From Flavobacterium endophyticum (GTDB taxonomy: Bacteria > Bacteroidota > Bacteroidia > Flavobacteriales > Flavobacteriaceae): a stretch of 64,000 nt of DNA. How positions within the stretch are numbered: the stretch's first letter is position 1; the number at the start of each line of letters is the position of its first letter. The position numbers and the translations under genes are program-made. The stretch spans positions 124,001-188,000 of the forward strand of contig NZ_RBLC01000005.1 in the NCBI RefSeq assembly GCF_003634455.1. Reading direction: 5' to 3'. Positions 10,601 through 18,600 of this stretch are shown here, one piece after another. The notes beneath the pieces were generated by a model that was not told where the DNA came from, ran no database searches, and was given only the letters and a program-made list of their open reading frames with translations.

Positions 10601-11673
10601 GTTGTAGGGGAATAGGAAATTGTTTCGGCCGTTGTATCATAGCTAAAAACTGTAGGATTATAGCTTTTTGTACCGTCACCTGTTTTTTCGGTTATGCTTG
10701 TCAATCTTTCATAACCTAAGGTAGAAATGCTATGTGCGAGTTCATATCTTCTAAAGCCAGTACCGAATCCATGAACATAGATTGTGCTTAATATTTTGTC
10801 ATCAATAATATTTACGCCGCCTATGTAGCCTTGTTCTGGTCTTTGTCTGTTTTTATAAGCAAAGCTTATCCAATTGGTGGGAAATTGATTAGGACTGCCT
10901 ACGCCTACATAATTTATTTCGCTAATTCTCAAATAATTGTTCGTATTGGTATAGACATAATTGATTCTAACGCCTTGAGGATTCTGCCAATAAGAAATAG
11001 CCCAAGTAGAGATGGAACGTGAATTGTTATCATTTCCATAAACTGCAATAGAGCCATCGGGATACTCAATCTTGAAAGTAGCCGTACTAACCGGACTGGC
11101 AGTCTGATTGTAGGCCGTTATCTTGAGGTTCGAGAAATTTTCCGTTTCATAAACTGTTGTATGCCCTCCATACGTCTGGTTGGCACTAGTGGTCTTTACG
11201 ACAAGTCTTTGCCCGTCGAGTGCAAATCGATCGTAAACATCAAGATCGACACCGTCGATAATATTGTCATGGTATTTTGTAGAAGGAATTCTTGTAATTG
11301 CCGAGATCCCCGAAACATTCCATCCATAACCTGCCAATCCGTTACCAGACTGACTATTATAAGCAAGACTCAATTGCGGAATCACGCCATTGATTCCCGG
11401 CGGTACGGCAATAGGAACATTATATATTGCTGCTCCCGTTAATGAAACCGAAAGTTGTCCTTCGGTAATACCGACTTCTGTCGATGCGCCTGTTGCCGAG
11501 GTCATAGTTCTTACCAAAGCATCGTCTTCAACTCTCCTATTAGTTTCAGAAGCAGTGCTTGAGCTGGTCCTTTTGATAGGGACTACCCCAGGAATCGGGG
11601 TACCCATTTGTTCTTGAGCAAAAGAGAATAGGCAACAAAAAATAAGCGCTAGGGTATAAATTACTTTTCTCAT
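4657..11673 (-). CDS. SpvB/FG-GAP/RHS-repeat protein with C-terminal polymorphic-toxin-type-23-like region
   Basis: A 2338-residue exported giant. A signal peptide covers residues 1-19 (LALIFCCLFSFAQ). An SpvB-like N-terminal domain (about 50-330) precedes FG-GAP/VCBS repeats (about 370-750) with calcium-binding-type loops such as DFNGDGLTDI, DVNGDGKTDI, DYNGDGKTDF and DFNNDGKTDI. YD/RHS repeats span about 1050-1900, interrupted near 1620-1790 by a carbohydrate-binding-like beta-sandwich. The RHS-associated core (about 1925-1990) contains MNGRLYDAKLHRFLQPD and ends in YTDPSG. The 350 residues after it hold a Gly/Ala-rich hydrophobic stretch and beta-repeats, then an end (RYGNYRIGINSDRHVR...DHFAHNTLIK) that I recognise as polymorphic toxin type 23. 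The RHS shell probably encapsulates the toxin. There is no T9SS sorting domain of its own. Confidence 0.85.
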   Translation of the reverse strand: MRKVIYTLALIFCCLFSFAQEQMGTPIPGVVPIKRTSSSTASETNRRVEDDALVRTMTSATGASTEVGITEGQLSVSLTGAAIYNVPIAVPPGINGVIPQLSLAYNSQSGNGLAGYGWNVSGISAITRIPSTKYHDNIIDGVDLDVYDRFALDGQRLVVKTTSANQTYGGHTTVYETENFSNLKITAYNQTASPVSTATFKIEYPDGSIAVYGNDNNSRSISTWAISYWQNPQGVRINYVYTNTNNYLRISEINYVGVGSPNQFPTNWISFAYKNRQRPEQGYIGGVNIIDDKILSTIYVHGFGTGFRRYELAHSISTLGYERLTSITEKTGDGTKSYNPTVFSYDTTAETISYSPTTASLSVGNISVQNAATVSGDFDGDSKLDFLLYPTYGPDYKRKFWLFNDIQGQSLNFGWEVPIGFFEELLPTTWLNHNDKLMPMQGVTVVQHVLNNPNPYLNTNNSDVNFKVLSQTSYGVFLQYQKNVLFPTNGLKKYLSGDFNGDGLTDIMALEWNSVGATNLSKKTYFVDLDRRKTEGFMNYAGDLVDPIALGNDFDNTIRSKTETADVNGDGKTDILQFTNGKVHVYTLNNSNQLVLLWTYTDPNIIVDETKTLLLGDYNGDGKTDFIIPKGSGYFDWYKYTSTGTGFVKQMQTYNGFNYSDGSLGLTISHWIPTDFNNDGKTDIIRVGCNRNQDNTWGFVSVTCVVNKNGTFAQTSGNYYYATSGNQADITKYALPIFYTSSQPNRKMEMAFINGNKIHYFQSQKDFNKDRLVRSITTGNGVKETITYKTLERESCPYNCNSAYTPSSYTENYPNLDIEIAPTFQVVSKIEKQSASVYKRQLFSYYGAVSNMEGLGFLGFRATLKTNWHDDTTQVISTITKNDVSKRGVSVESFNVLGLSYPSYTVPASGPFISRSLNTYNTYDNVTFEPIVQSNKVFKLKNTINQNFNGLEGTSTETTIQYDTYNNPTQSTTVLKNGTAIEQRSVNVMTYQNQPTATPYIIGRPQSKTQTITIYPGQPNQDVTTTEELFVYNNNLVSQIKKKGNGTVYITEDNIYDTYGNITKKTISAPGLSPRIQEFEYDDSKRFLKKITSQGLSTQFAYDDFTGLLIKETNPFGLVTTNAYDAWGKKIKVTDYLGKNVTYAYTPVSGNTQVLVTGDDGSSNDELFDDLGRKIRTGIKDLTGNWSYTSYEYDIYDRNIKTSEPYFGTSPLQWSQTKYDNYGRISQKLSFTGKTINTGYNGLTTTVNDGVKTKTSVKNAIGNVITLTDSPGGTINYQYYANGNVKQTNYGGVVISMEQDGWGRKTKLVDPSAGTYLYEYNHFGEMTKETTPKSETLFNIGDYGVVNYKTITGLNGDATNSKTTFTYDPTTKLLTNTRFDDFTAGYYTLYNYQYDDFKRLSFYDESGFKAYFQRATFYDAFGRPEKELYTAVNTATNKRSDKWIRNTYKNGFPYQVIDDGTNKVLWQINTTNARGQVTGARFGNLRNAVSVNKTYDEYGFISSIKHTKSELVIIGEPVPPPTDYMTVGYTFNPQTGNLENRTNSTFNWNETFQYDSLDRLKEYTNARGQQETQVYDDRGRITQNNLGQYNYTNTAKAYQNTSVELTPEGEAYYKLREGIFFDTMESKKGWTIYEPSIITYDDTFATNSAGTVSLKINNPDTTEKVVHSDVWVPINNATATQYTYSAWVYSNGPQAELFLFMKEDGETEYFTAVDQVVTNVTGQWVFVQKTFSVPANIKRLNIRLDNNGQGIVWFDDVKIRKTSNPVITSDTQRKLDITYNAFKSPVEIIEMGSDRISFEYNMNNSRSTMYYGGVQVDKNQRPLRKSYSADGSMEIKHNIQTGEVEFITYVGGDGYTAPVVFRSQVDASGTQTEAFLNLHRDYQGTILGVSTSGGTILEKRLFDAWGNLIKVVDGQGNVLNQMVVLDRGYTGHEHLQSVGLINMNGRLYDAKLHRFLQPDNFIQSPFSTQSYNRYGYVANNPFKYTDPSGEWFGLDDLIVAGASFIIGYVSSGLTTGEWGWKSVQAGLISAAMGWIGYNTMGASTFTDSCVAGNTGMWNYIATSAVSAAINFAIPPMGVQLTNNFGFSISPSIAFGNTMAIGMNLSVTYTNGEFSFSAGVGIMSNSNYQGLGRSGMETRVSFLAAYDNGSTGFSLGTNFWGGYDDMAEFKQQTGVLGIRSGDFKFSYENDGLPFSGFAGDGNDSYRTAAASVAIGEFSAGFNLFTGRRTDYTGDEAKVGTGKGNPGKFDERMPNSYVIEDTNYPRYRFGGLSLRYGNYRIGINSDRHVRHPIQDHFAHNTLIKIFGIKIFSTQQPGFETLSNSIQPYLQYQTTNPFTSW

Positions 11674-11675
11674 GC

Positions 11676-12128
11676 TTATTTTTTGATTATTGTTATCGAT
11701 TTGCGATCGCCATTGTTATAGAATAAATTTACGGAATAAACACCTGTAGGGCAGTTTTGGAATGGTACCGCATAGGTTTGCTCCTTTTCCATATTTTTAT
11801 AGGATTTGATCAACTGTCCACTCATAGAATACACTTCTATAGAAGAGACTTTGACTTCATCGACCAATTCCCATTTTAGGTACAATTCTTCTCGTACCGG
11901 ATTCGGATAATACGAAATCACGTCTTCGGGAAAAAACTTTTGGTAGTCTTCTTCTTTTAAATCAGAAATTTCTTTTGGAGGCTGGCTGCTCGTCCTTGAA
12001 GCACAAAAGGGACATAATTCCCTGACGATTTGGTTGCCGGCTACATCATATTCAAAATGAATTTTAGGAACCTGGCCATTTGCTGCCAAACACATCAGGA
12101 AAAAAATAAGTGGTATTACTTTTCTCAT
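11676..12128 (-). CDS. Small T9SS type A sorting-domain protein upstream of the RHS gene
   Basis: A 150-residue exported protein with a signal peptide (residues 1-18, ending ANGQ), a short middle part and a C-terminal T9SS type A domain of about 80 residues that begins YYPNPVREELYLKW and ends with a basic ITIIKK. The mature N-terminus carries a single YD-repeat-like segment (FEYDVAGNQIVREL) followed by a CPFC motif. So it resembles one RHS repeat unit fused to a secretion tag. Only 2 bases separate it from the RHS gene, so they form one operon. The RHS protein lacks a T9SS tag, and this small protein may act as its export adaptor or surface anchor. That role is an inference. Confidence 0.75.
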   Translation of the reverse strand: MRKVIPLIFFLMCLAANGQVPKIHFEYDVAGNQIVRELCPFCASRTSSQPPKEISDLKEEDYQKFFPEDVISYYPNPVREELYLKWELVDEVKVSSIEVYSMSGQLIKSYKNMEKEQTYAVPFQNCPTGVYSVNLFYNNGDRKSITIIKK

Positions 12129-12517
12129 AGTTTAGGGGATTGTGGGTTAATTTTGATTGTAAAAATGCCATGGACGCCATAAAAAAACATACAGAGCAGA
12201 TTTCGGTACAATACTACTATTGAATTCGGGAATAGCCTTACGGAAATCCGTAATCTCATAAAATAACTTTGCTTTTTTTAAGACATTTCATACAAATATG
12301 TATCTTATGTCATTGTTCCTCTTGAAAAGGCAGGGCTTAAGCTTTCAAATGCATTTATAAAACTTAAACATTAAATAAACTTCATAACTTTTAGGTTATG
12401 CTTTCTTAAAACAGTGCCGATAAAAGTAAAAGTTCTTTAACGAAATGGTAATCTAAACCTCAAGAGGCTTGGGGGTCAAACCTATAACTTTGAACCTCAA
12501 ACTTTTAACTTTTATTA
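12129..12517. other. Intergenic region with nested dyads between divergent operons
   Basis: 389 bases without a gene between the RHS operon (leftward) and a large T9SS cargo gene (rightward). Visible elements are the perfect 7-2-7 dyad TTACGGA-AA-TCCGTAA (12238-12253), a perfect -7 box TAACTTTG (12264-12271), a symmetrical interrupted dyad (12282-12311; GACAT...ATGTC outside, ATACA...TGTAT inside), and a small hairpin CATAAC-N6-GTTATG (12383-12400). A second TAACTTTG occurs at 12485-12492, 26 bases before the ATG, without a matching -33 element. Confidence 0.6.
12238..12271 (+). promoter_or_regulatory. Candidate regulated promoter with 7-2-7 inverted repeat
   Basis: The inverted repeat 12238-12253 (two 7-base arms, 2-base centre) lies where the -33 element would be, 10 bases upstream of the perfect -7 box TAACTTTG. 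There is no TTG at the right place, which suggests an activator-dependent promoter. The 7-2-7 geometry is that of NarL/LuxR-type response-regulator sites. If used, it gives a leader of about 240 bases before the ATG at 12518. Confidence 0.4.
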
Positions 12518-15268
12518 ATGAAAACAATCTTACGAACAAATTACGCCAACGTACTAGGACTAGTAGTATTTGGGTTATTTTTCAGTACTGCTTGGGGGCA
12601 GGCTACATTGCCAGTAAACAGAACATCATGGGGAACTGAACCGACAGGTTGGACCAATTCAGGATGTTCGCAACGAACTACAAGTTCCGCCTGTACGAAT
12701 AACAGCGCGACAAGTTTTGACACCAACGGCGACAGCAGGCTACTTGTTTTTAATGCCGCACCTGGAACTTTGTCGATGACTTTAAAGAACCAATCCATGA
12801 GCGGGCAATCGTATCTATTGGTAGAACAGTCTGCAAACGGAACTGACTATACGGAAATTGGAAAGTATGGAACAGCGACAGGCGCAACAGCAATTACCAA
12901 TGCACAATGTGTCGATTTTGATATACCATTACTTTCTGCGACACGTTATATCCGATGGACCTATACAAAAGCTAGCGGAAATTGCGACATGGACGATGTT
13001 ATTGTTACGGCAGCACCGGCAGCAGCTGAGTTCACTGTTAACCCTACTTCTATTTCAGGATTCGGGAACACCAGTGTAGGTGCTTTTTCAACCAGTACTT
13101 CTGTGACCATTGCAGGTACAAATCTTTCTGGAAATATCACAGCAACCGCGCCATCAAATAATTTTCAGGTAAGCACGAACAACTCTTCTTGGTCCAATTC
13201 AGTAAGCTTTGCACAATCAGGAGGTACCGTAACCAGCCGATCGCTATACATCCGCTTTTCGCCACAGACAGCCGGACTTAAGACAGGGAATGTTGCTATC
13301 GCTACTTCAGGAGCTACCACACAAAATATTGCAGTTTCAGGAACGGGAGTCATTACTTCTACTACATGGAATGGTTCTGCTTGGAACAATGGAAATCCGA
13401 CAGCAACGCTAGATGCTATCATCAGCGGAAATTATGATACAAATGCGGCCGCACCACAAGGACCTATAACAGCCAAAAGTGTATCGGTTACTTCAGGAAC
13501 CGTAATCATTGGTATAGGCGGATTAGACGTAAAACAGACACTTGCAAAAAGTGGCGGAACTGTTGATGCTTCTGCTGGCGATGTTACTTTTTCAGGAACT
13601 ATCGCACAGGCAATCCCTGCTAATTTCTTCACAAACAATACAATCTCAAAGCTGACTTTGAACAATACGGCTGGACTTACCTTAAACGGTATTACGAATG
13701 TAACAGGAGTCCTTGACGTAACAGCCGGGACTTTAACAACAAACGGAAACCTAGTATTAAAATCAACTGCAACAGGTTCTGCTAGAATTGCTGCTGTTAC
13801 GGGTTCTATTTCCGGAGAGGCAACTGTTGAGCGCTACATTCCGCAAGGAAAACGTGCTTTCCGTTTCCTAACTCCTGCCGTTACGACTACAAATTTCATA
13901 AGCAACAACTGGCAAGCTGGAACACATATTACAGGTTCTACAGCAGGCGAAAATGGATTCGACACAACATTAACAGGAAATCCATCGATGTATGTATACA
14001 ACAACAGCATCGCTTCGGGTTCAGGATGGAGCGCTATTGCAAATACCGATGCTACTACCCTAACAGCCGGAAACGGATATAGAATCTTGGTCAGAGGAGA
14101 CAGAAACATTGACTTAAACCAGTCTTCTGCAGCCGATATGAATGCAGCAGTAACCTTGACCGCAAAAGGAACACTAAAAACAGGGCAAGTTGTTTTTGAC
14201 GCTTCAAGTACTCCTGCGATCAATGCAACAGAAAATGCTTCAACAAACGGATTCAGCCTAATTGGAAATCCATACGTAAGCCCAGTAGATTGGCATTCGG
14301 TAACCAAAGCTGGAATCGAAGATGTATATTATGCATGGGATCCAAATATGGGTACAGAAGCGCAAAGAGGCCGTTATGTAGCCTATAGCCAGACTATCGG
14401 AAGCAATAACCTAGCGGGTTCAGAAGTAAGCCAATACATTCAGCCAGGGCAGGCATTCTTCGTAAAAAACACGGTCTTGGGTACAGCTGGAACTCTAACT
14501 TTTGAGGAAAGCAACAAAGCATCACAGTTTACAGATGTTTTCAGAAACAATACTGCAGAAAAAGCAGTGTTCAATATCTCAGTATACGATGCCAACCAAG
14601 CAGCAGCTGGCTATCCAATTGACGGAACTCTTGCTGTTTTTGGAACTGCTTTCGACAATGCAATCGGACTTGGCGATGTAGAAAAACTTTACGGTTCAAG
14701 CGAGCATTTAGGCTTAGGAAGAAGCAATAAAATCTTAGCTATCGAAGCATTGGCCCCTGTTACAACAGAAGATGAATTGCATGTAAAAACACTTCAGTTT
14801 TCAGCAGGCAAATCGTATGCTTTCAAAATCAATACGGCTAATTTTCCTGAAAATATAGAAGCGTATCTTCTTGATCATTATTTGACTACAGAAACTGCAA
14901 TCAGCTTATCAGGAACTGGTTTGGTCAATTTCGCAACTACTTCTGATGCTGCTTCGTATGGAACCGACCGTTTCAGCATTGTTTTCCGTGCCGCGGCTTT
15001 AGGAAATGAAGAATGGAATACTAATTCTGTAAAGATTTATCCAAATCCGATCCATAACAACCAATTCAACATTGCTTTGCCAAGCAGCACAAGCGGGAAA
15101 GTGGATATCAGACTGTACAACCTTGTAGGACAAGAAATCTACAAAACCAGCAGCGAAAGCTCAAGTATCATAACCGTAAACCCATCATTGCAATTAAGCA
15201 AAGGAATCTACATCGTAGAAATATCGAATGGCAAAACGTCGGTAAAACAAAAAATTGCAGTAAAATAA
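12518..15268 (+). CDS. Large secreted T9SS type A cargo protein, choice-of-anchor-D-like domain
   Basis: A 916-residue exported protein. The signal peptide is residues 1-28 (VLGLVVFGLFFSTAWGQ). A jelly-roll-like N-terminal domain (about 30-165) is followed by a choice-of-anchor-D/ASPM-Hydin-like beta-sandwich (about 170-275, with YIRFSPQTAGLKTGNVAI). A low-complexity Ser/Thr/Ala/Asn-rich beta region with repeated NLVLKST/TLTTNGN-like strands comes next. The region about 435-800 looks like the beta domain often seen at the end of Flavobacterium autotransporter-like cargo (VERYIPQGKRAFRFLTPAV, GFSLIGNPYVSPVDW). The T9SS type A domain occupies about 840-916 (VKIYPNPIHNNQF, LVGQEIYK, GIYIVEISNGKTSVKQKIAVK). 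The protein should end up on the cell surface or released. No enzymatic motif is seen. A PID-CTERM-like small gene follows 11 bases later. Confidence 0.85.
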   Translation: MKTILRTNYANVLGLVVFGLFFSTAWGQATLPVNRTSWGTEPTGWTNSGCSQRTTSSACTNNSATSFDTNGDSRLLVFNAAPGTLSMTLKNQSMSGQSYLLVEQSANGTDYTEIGKYGTATGATAITNAQCVDFDIPLLSATRYIRWTYTKASGNCDMDDVIVTAAPAAAEFTVNPTSISGFGNTSVGAFSTSTSVTIAGTNLSGNITATAPSNNFQVSTNNSSWSNSVSFAQSGGTVTSRSLYIRFSPQTAGLKTGNVAIATSGATTQNIAVSGTGVITSTTWNGSAWNNGNPTATLDAIISGNYDTNAAAPQGPITAKSVSVTSGTVIIGIGGLDVKQTLAKSGGTVDASAGDVTFSGTIAQAIPANFFTNNTISKLTLNNTAGLTLNGITNVTGVLDVTAGTLTTNGNLVLKSTATGSARIAAVTGSISGEATVERYIPQGKRAFRFLTPAVTTTNFISNNWQAGTHITGSTAGENGFDTTLTGNPSMYVYNNSIASGSGWSAIANTDATTLTAGNGYRILVRGDRNIDLNQSSAADMNAAVTLTAKGTLKTGQVVFDASSTPAINATENASTNGFSLIGNPYVSPVDWHSVTKAGIEDVYYAWDPNMGTEAQRGRYVAYSQTIGSNNLAGSEVSQYIQPGQAFFVKNTVLGTAGTLTFEESNKASQFTDVFRNNTAEKAVFNISVYDANQAAAGYPIDGTLAVFGTAFDNAIGLGDVEKLYGSSEHLGLGRSNKILAIEALAPVTTEDELHVKTLQFSAGKSYAFKINTANFPENIEAYLLDHYLTTETAISLSGTGLVNFATTSDAASYGTDRFSIVFRAAALGNEEWNTNSVKIYPNPIHNNQFNIALPSSTSGKVDIRLYNLVGQEIYKTSSESSSIITVNPSLQLSKGIYIVEISNGKTSVKQKIAVK

Positions 15269-15279
15269 ATCCTATCAAG

Positions 15280-15477
15280 ATGAAAATAAAAATCAAGACA
15301 CTATTCTTAATCCTTATGCTGACAGCCGGCTTTCAAAATGCCAGCGCGCAAGAAGATTTCGACGATGATACGCAAGATGTCCCATCAGCACCGATCAATG
15401 ATTATATCATTCCGATGCTTTTGGCTGGAGTATTCTTAGGCTATAAATTGATGAGAAGCAAGACTAAAGAAGCCTAA
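15280..15477 (+). CDS. Small PID-CTERM-like membrane protein
   Basis: A 65-residue protein with a signal peptide (residues 1-23, ending NASA), a very short acidic linker (QEDFDDDTQDVPSAPIND), one hydrophobic transmembrane segment (YIIPMLLAGVFLGYKLM) and a basic tail (RSKTKEA). The arrangement of a Pro-Ile-Asn/Asp motif, a hydrophobic helix and basic residues matches what I know of the PID-CTERM sorting signal of Bacteroidota, with PIND in place of the usual PID. Here the mature protein is almost nothing but the signal. It is 11 bases downstream of a T9SS cargo gene and ends at a strong terminator, so the two form one transcript. The function is unknown. Confidence 0.7.
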   Translation: MKIKIKTLFLILMLTAGFQNASAQEDFDDDTQDVPSAPINDYIIPMLLAGVFLGYKLMRSKTKEA

Positions 15478-15498
15478 ACCGCTTTATTTGCTATAGAG

Positions 15499-15528
15499 AA
15501 CGGCTGTACGATGTACAGCCGTTTTTTT
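15499..15528 (+). terminator. Rho-independent terminator
   Basis: The perfect 11-base arms AACGGCTGTAC (15499-15509) and GTACAGCCGTT (15513-15523) have a 3-base loop and are followed by a T-run. It ends the 12518-15477 transcript. Confidence 0.9.
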
Positions 15529-15676
15529 GTTTATTTAATGTACGTAACACAATCATAATTTTGATTTTACAGTAATAAAATATCTACATAAACTACAAGG
15601 AAAATATATTCCTAATCTTTGTATGTATCTGTAAATGAACGAATAAAATTCAGATACGCTCAAAAATTACAGACTT

Positions 15677-18600
15677 ATGGATTCAACTTTACACAAAAAA
15701 CTTTTCGGTTCATTTTTTCTTTTTGCACTTATTTTACTTTCCCCTACAGCTAATTTTGCCCAAATTATTGGCTGGAATGCTAATAGCACCGGTGGCGGAT
15801 TCGGTACCAGTCCGTGGACACCTTCAACGTTAAACACTAACCTACAGACCTCTGGACTTATAAGAGGATCAAGCATTGCCACAAGCGGAACTCCGGCAGG
15901 AAATTGCTGGGGAGGTTCTGGAGGATGGTCAACTGGTCAATCCGATGCCAACAGCTTCTATTTTACTTTTCAAGCAACAGCAGGATACAAAGTAAGCTTA
16001 AGCTCTATTTCGACAGCAACTCGAAGATCAAATTCTGGTCCGACAGGCTGTATTGTTTATTATTCTGTAGGAGGCGCTCCTTTTGCCAGCGTTGCCAGCT
16101 GGACTACCTCTTCGACAAGCGGAACCACCGGTACTGCTAACTCTGTATCCTTAGCAGGAATCAGCGCTTTGCAGAATATCGGTCCTGGAGTTGTCGTGAA
16201 ATTCAGAATCATCCCGCAAGGCTCGACAGGTAACTACTACCTAACTGGCGGTACAAATTCATTAAAAATTGACGGAAGCGTTGTTGCAGCTGTCAATCCA
16301 TTGATCACTCCTTCTACGACTTCCTTGGCTTCTTTTGGAGATGTTATGGTAGGCAGCAGTTCGGCATCGACTAGTTTTACTTTTGACGCCGTTGGCATGA
16401 CAGAAGATGTAAGCATCGCTGCTCCAGCAGGATTTGAAATCAGTACAGACAATAGCAACTGGTATCCTGGAACGGACATCACTCCGAATGCAGGAACACT
16501 AAACGATGAACAAATCTGGGTACGTTTTAGCCCTACCGCGGTCGGAAATGCTTCTGGAGATATCATTTTGTCCTCTGCAGGAGCGACAAATAAATTCGTT
16601 TCGGTTACCGGAAATGGTATTCCTGCAGTAAGTTATATTGTCGTAGACGACGAACCTTATGGACCTTATTGCAACGGAATTGCCAATACTTTTGATTTAG
16701 ACTTTACGCCAGCGGGAAGCTTCAACAGTACTAATTTTTATGCACAGCTTTCTAATCCTGATGGAACTTTCCCAACGACACCAACCAATATAGTCGGTGT
16801 ATCGGCGATTAGCCCTATCAGCGTGACCATTCCTGCTGATATTGCGCCTAGCTCTCTTTATAGAGTCCGAGTTTATAATGACGATCCTCTGACTTTCAGT
16901 AATAATGATAACGGACATAATATTGTAGTTACCGAAGCGGCAACGCTTACAGGAATTACACAATCAGCCGTAGTTTGCGATGGGGGAACAGCTATAATTA
17001 ATCTGACAGGCTTGATCCCAAGCTCAACTTCAGCAATCAGCTTTGCTATTAATGGCGGTACTGCTCAAAACAGCACCGGAATTATAGCAGACTCTAGCGG
17101 TAATGCTAGTTTCAATATCACCTTGACTTCCAGCACCGATGGCCAGTCTTTGGTTATTGGCACCATCGAAAGAACAGACATTCCTTCCTGCCCTAACACA
17201 TTGACAGCGGCTAATTCTGTTGTCTTGACAGTACATCCTACGCCAACAGTTACTGCCATAAGCGCTACTTCTGTATGCGGAGAAAGCGGAAGCACTACAA
17301 TTACCCTGACCGGCTTGATACCGAGCAGTACTTCTGATCTTATTTATGCTATAGCTGGCGGAACAGCCGGAACACTAACAGGTATTACTGCAGATGCTTC
17401 GGGAGAAGCCCGTTTTGACTTGCCATTGACAGCTTCAAATAACGGACAGACATTAGAAATTACTTCTATTACTCGCACTGATGTTCTTCCAAATTGCAAC
17501 AGTACGCTTACAGGCATCAGTACATCGTTGGTGATTAATCCAAGACCGACTGCGGTATTGAGCGGCGACCAATCAATCTGTTTAGGTTCGGTTTCTTCCG
17601 ACTTGAGCATTGCGTTGACAGGAACAGCACCTTGGTCGATAACCTATACGGATGGAACTACGACTTTTCCAGTAACCAATATTACAGCATCGCCTTATCT
17701 TTTTACCGTTACGATTCCAGAAACGAAAACCTATACGATAACTGCCGTAGAAGATGCAAACTGTACGGCTCAAGCTTCTGACCTAAGCGGAAGCGCTACT
17801 GTTACTGTCGTTGCCATGAGCAATGGAGGAAACCTAACTGGAAGCGCTACAGTATGTTCAGGTGCAAATAACGGAACGCTTACATTAGAAAATCATGTAG
17901 GAAGTATTATCAAATGGCAGTCTTCGACTACTGCTGACTTTAGCGGTACGGTTTCAGATATTGCCAATACTTCTGCAACCCTAGAATATACAAATCTTTT
18001 AGAAACGACTTATTATCGCGCCGTAGTATCCAACATGCCTTGCCCAGAAGTAAATTCAGCTATTGCAACAATTACGGTCACACAAACCCCAGCACCTACA
18101 ACAGCCACACAGACGTTCTGCAGCCTAGCAGAAGCAACCGTGGCTGACTTATTGCCAAATACGGCTGGTATAAAATGGTATGCTGATGCAGAGGCGACAA
18201 CACCATTATTGCCGACGGAAGCTTTGGCAACAGGAAATTATTATGCGACTATAACGGTAGACGGGTGCGAAAGTACAAGAACCCTGACTTCTGTTATCTT
18301 AACTACAGTTACGGCTCCTACCACAACAGCACAGACGTTCTGCAGCTTAGCCGAAGCAACCGTAGCCGACTTATTACCGAATACGGCTGGCATCAAATGG
18401 TATGCTGATGCAGATGCGACAACACCACTATTGCCGACAGAAGCTTTAGCAACAGGAAACTATTATGCGACTATAACGGTAGACGGATGCGAAAGCACAA
18501 GAACGCTGACTTCTGTTACCCTGACTACCATCACGGCTCCTACCACAACAGCACAGACGTTCTGCAGCCTAGCTGAAGCAACCGTAGCCGACTTATTACC

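Noticed and set aside
12485..12492. TAACTTTG just upstream of the gene at 12518 as the main promoter
   Set aside because: No TTG lies 17-23 bases upstream (nearest is 13), so it is left as a secondary possibility only.
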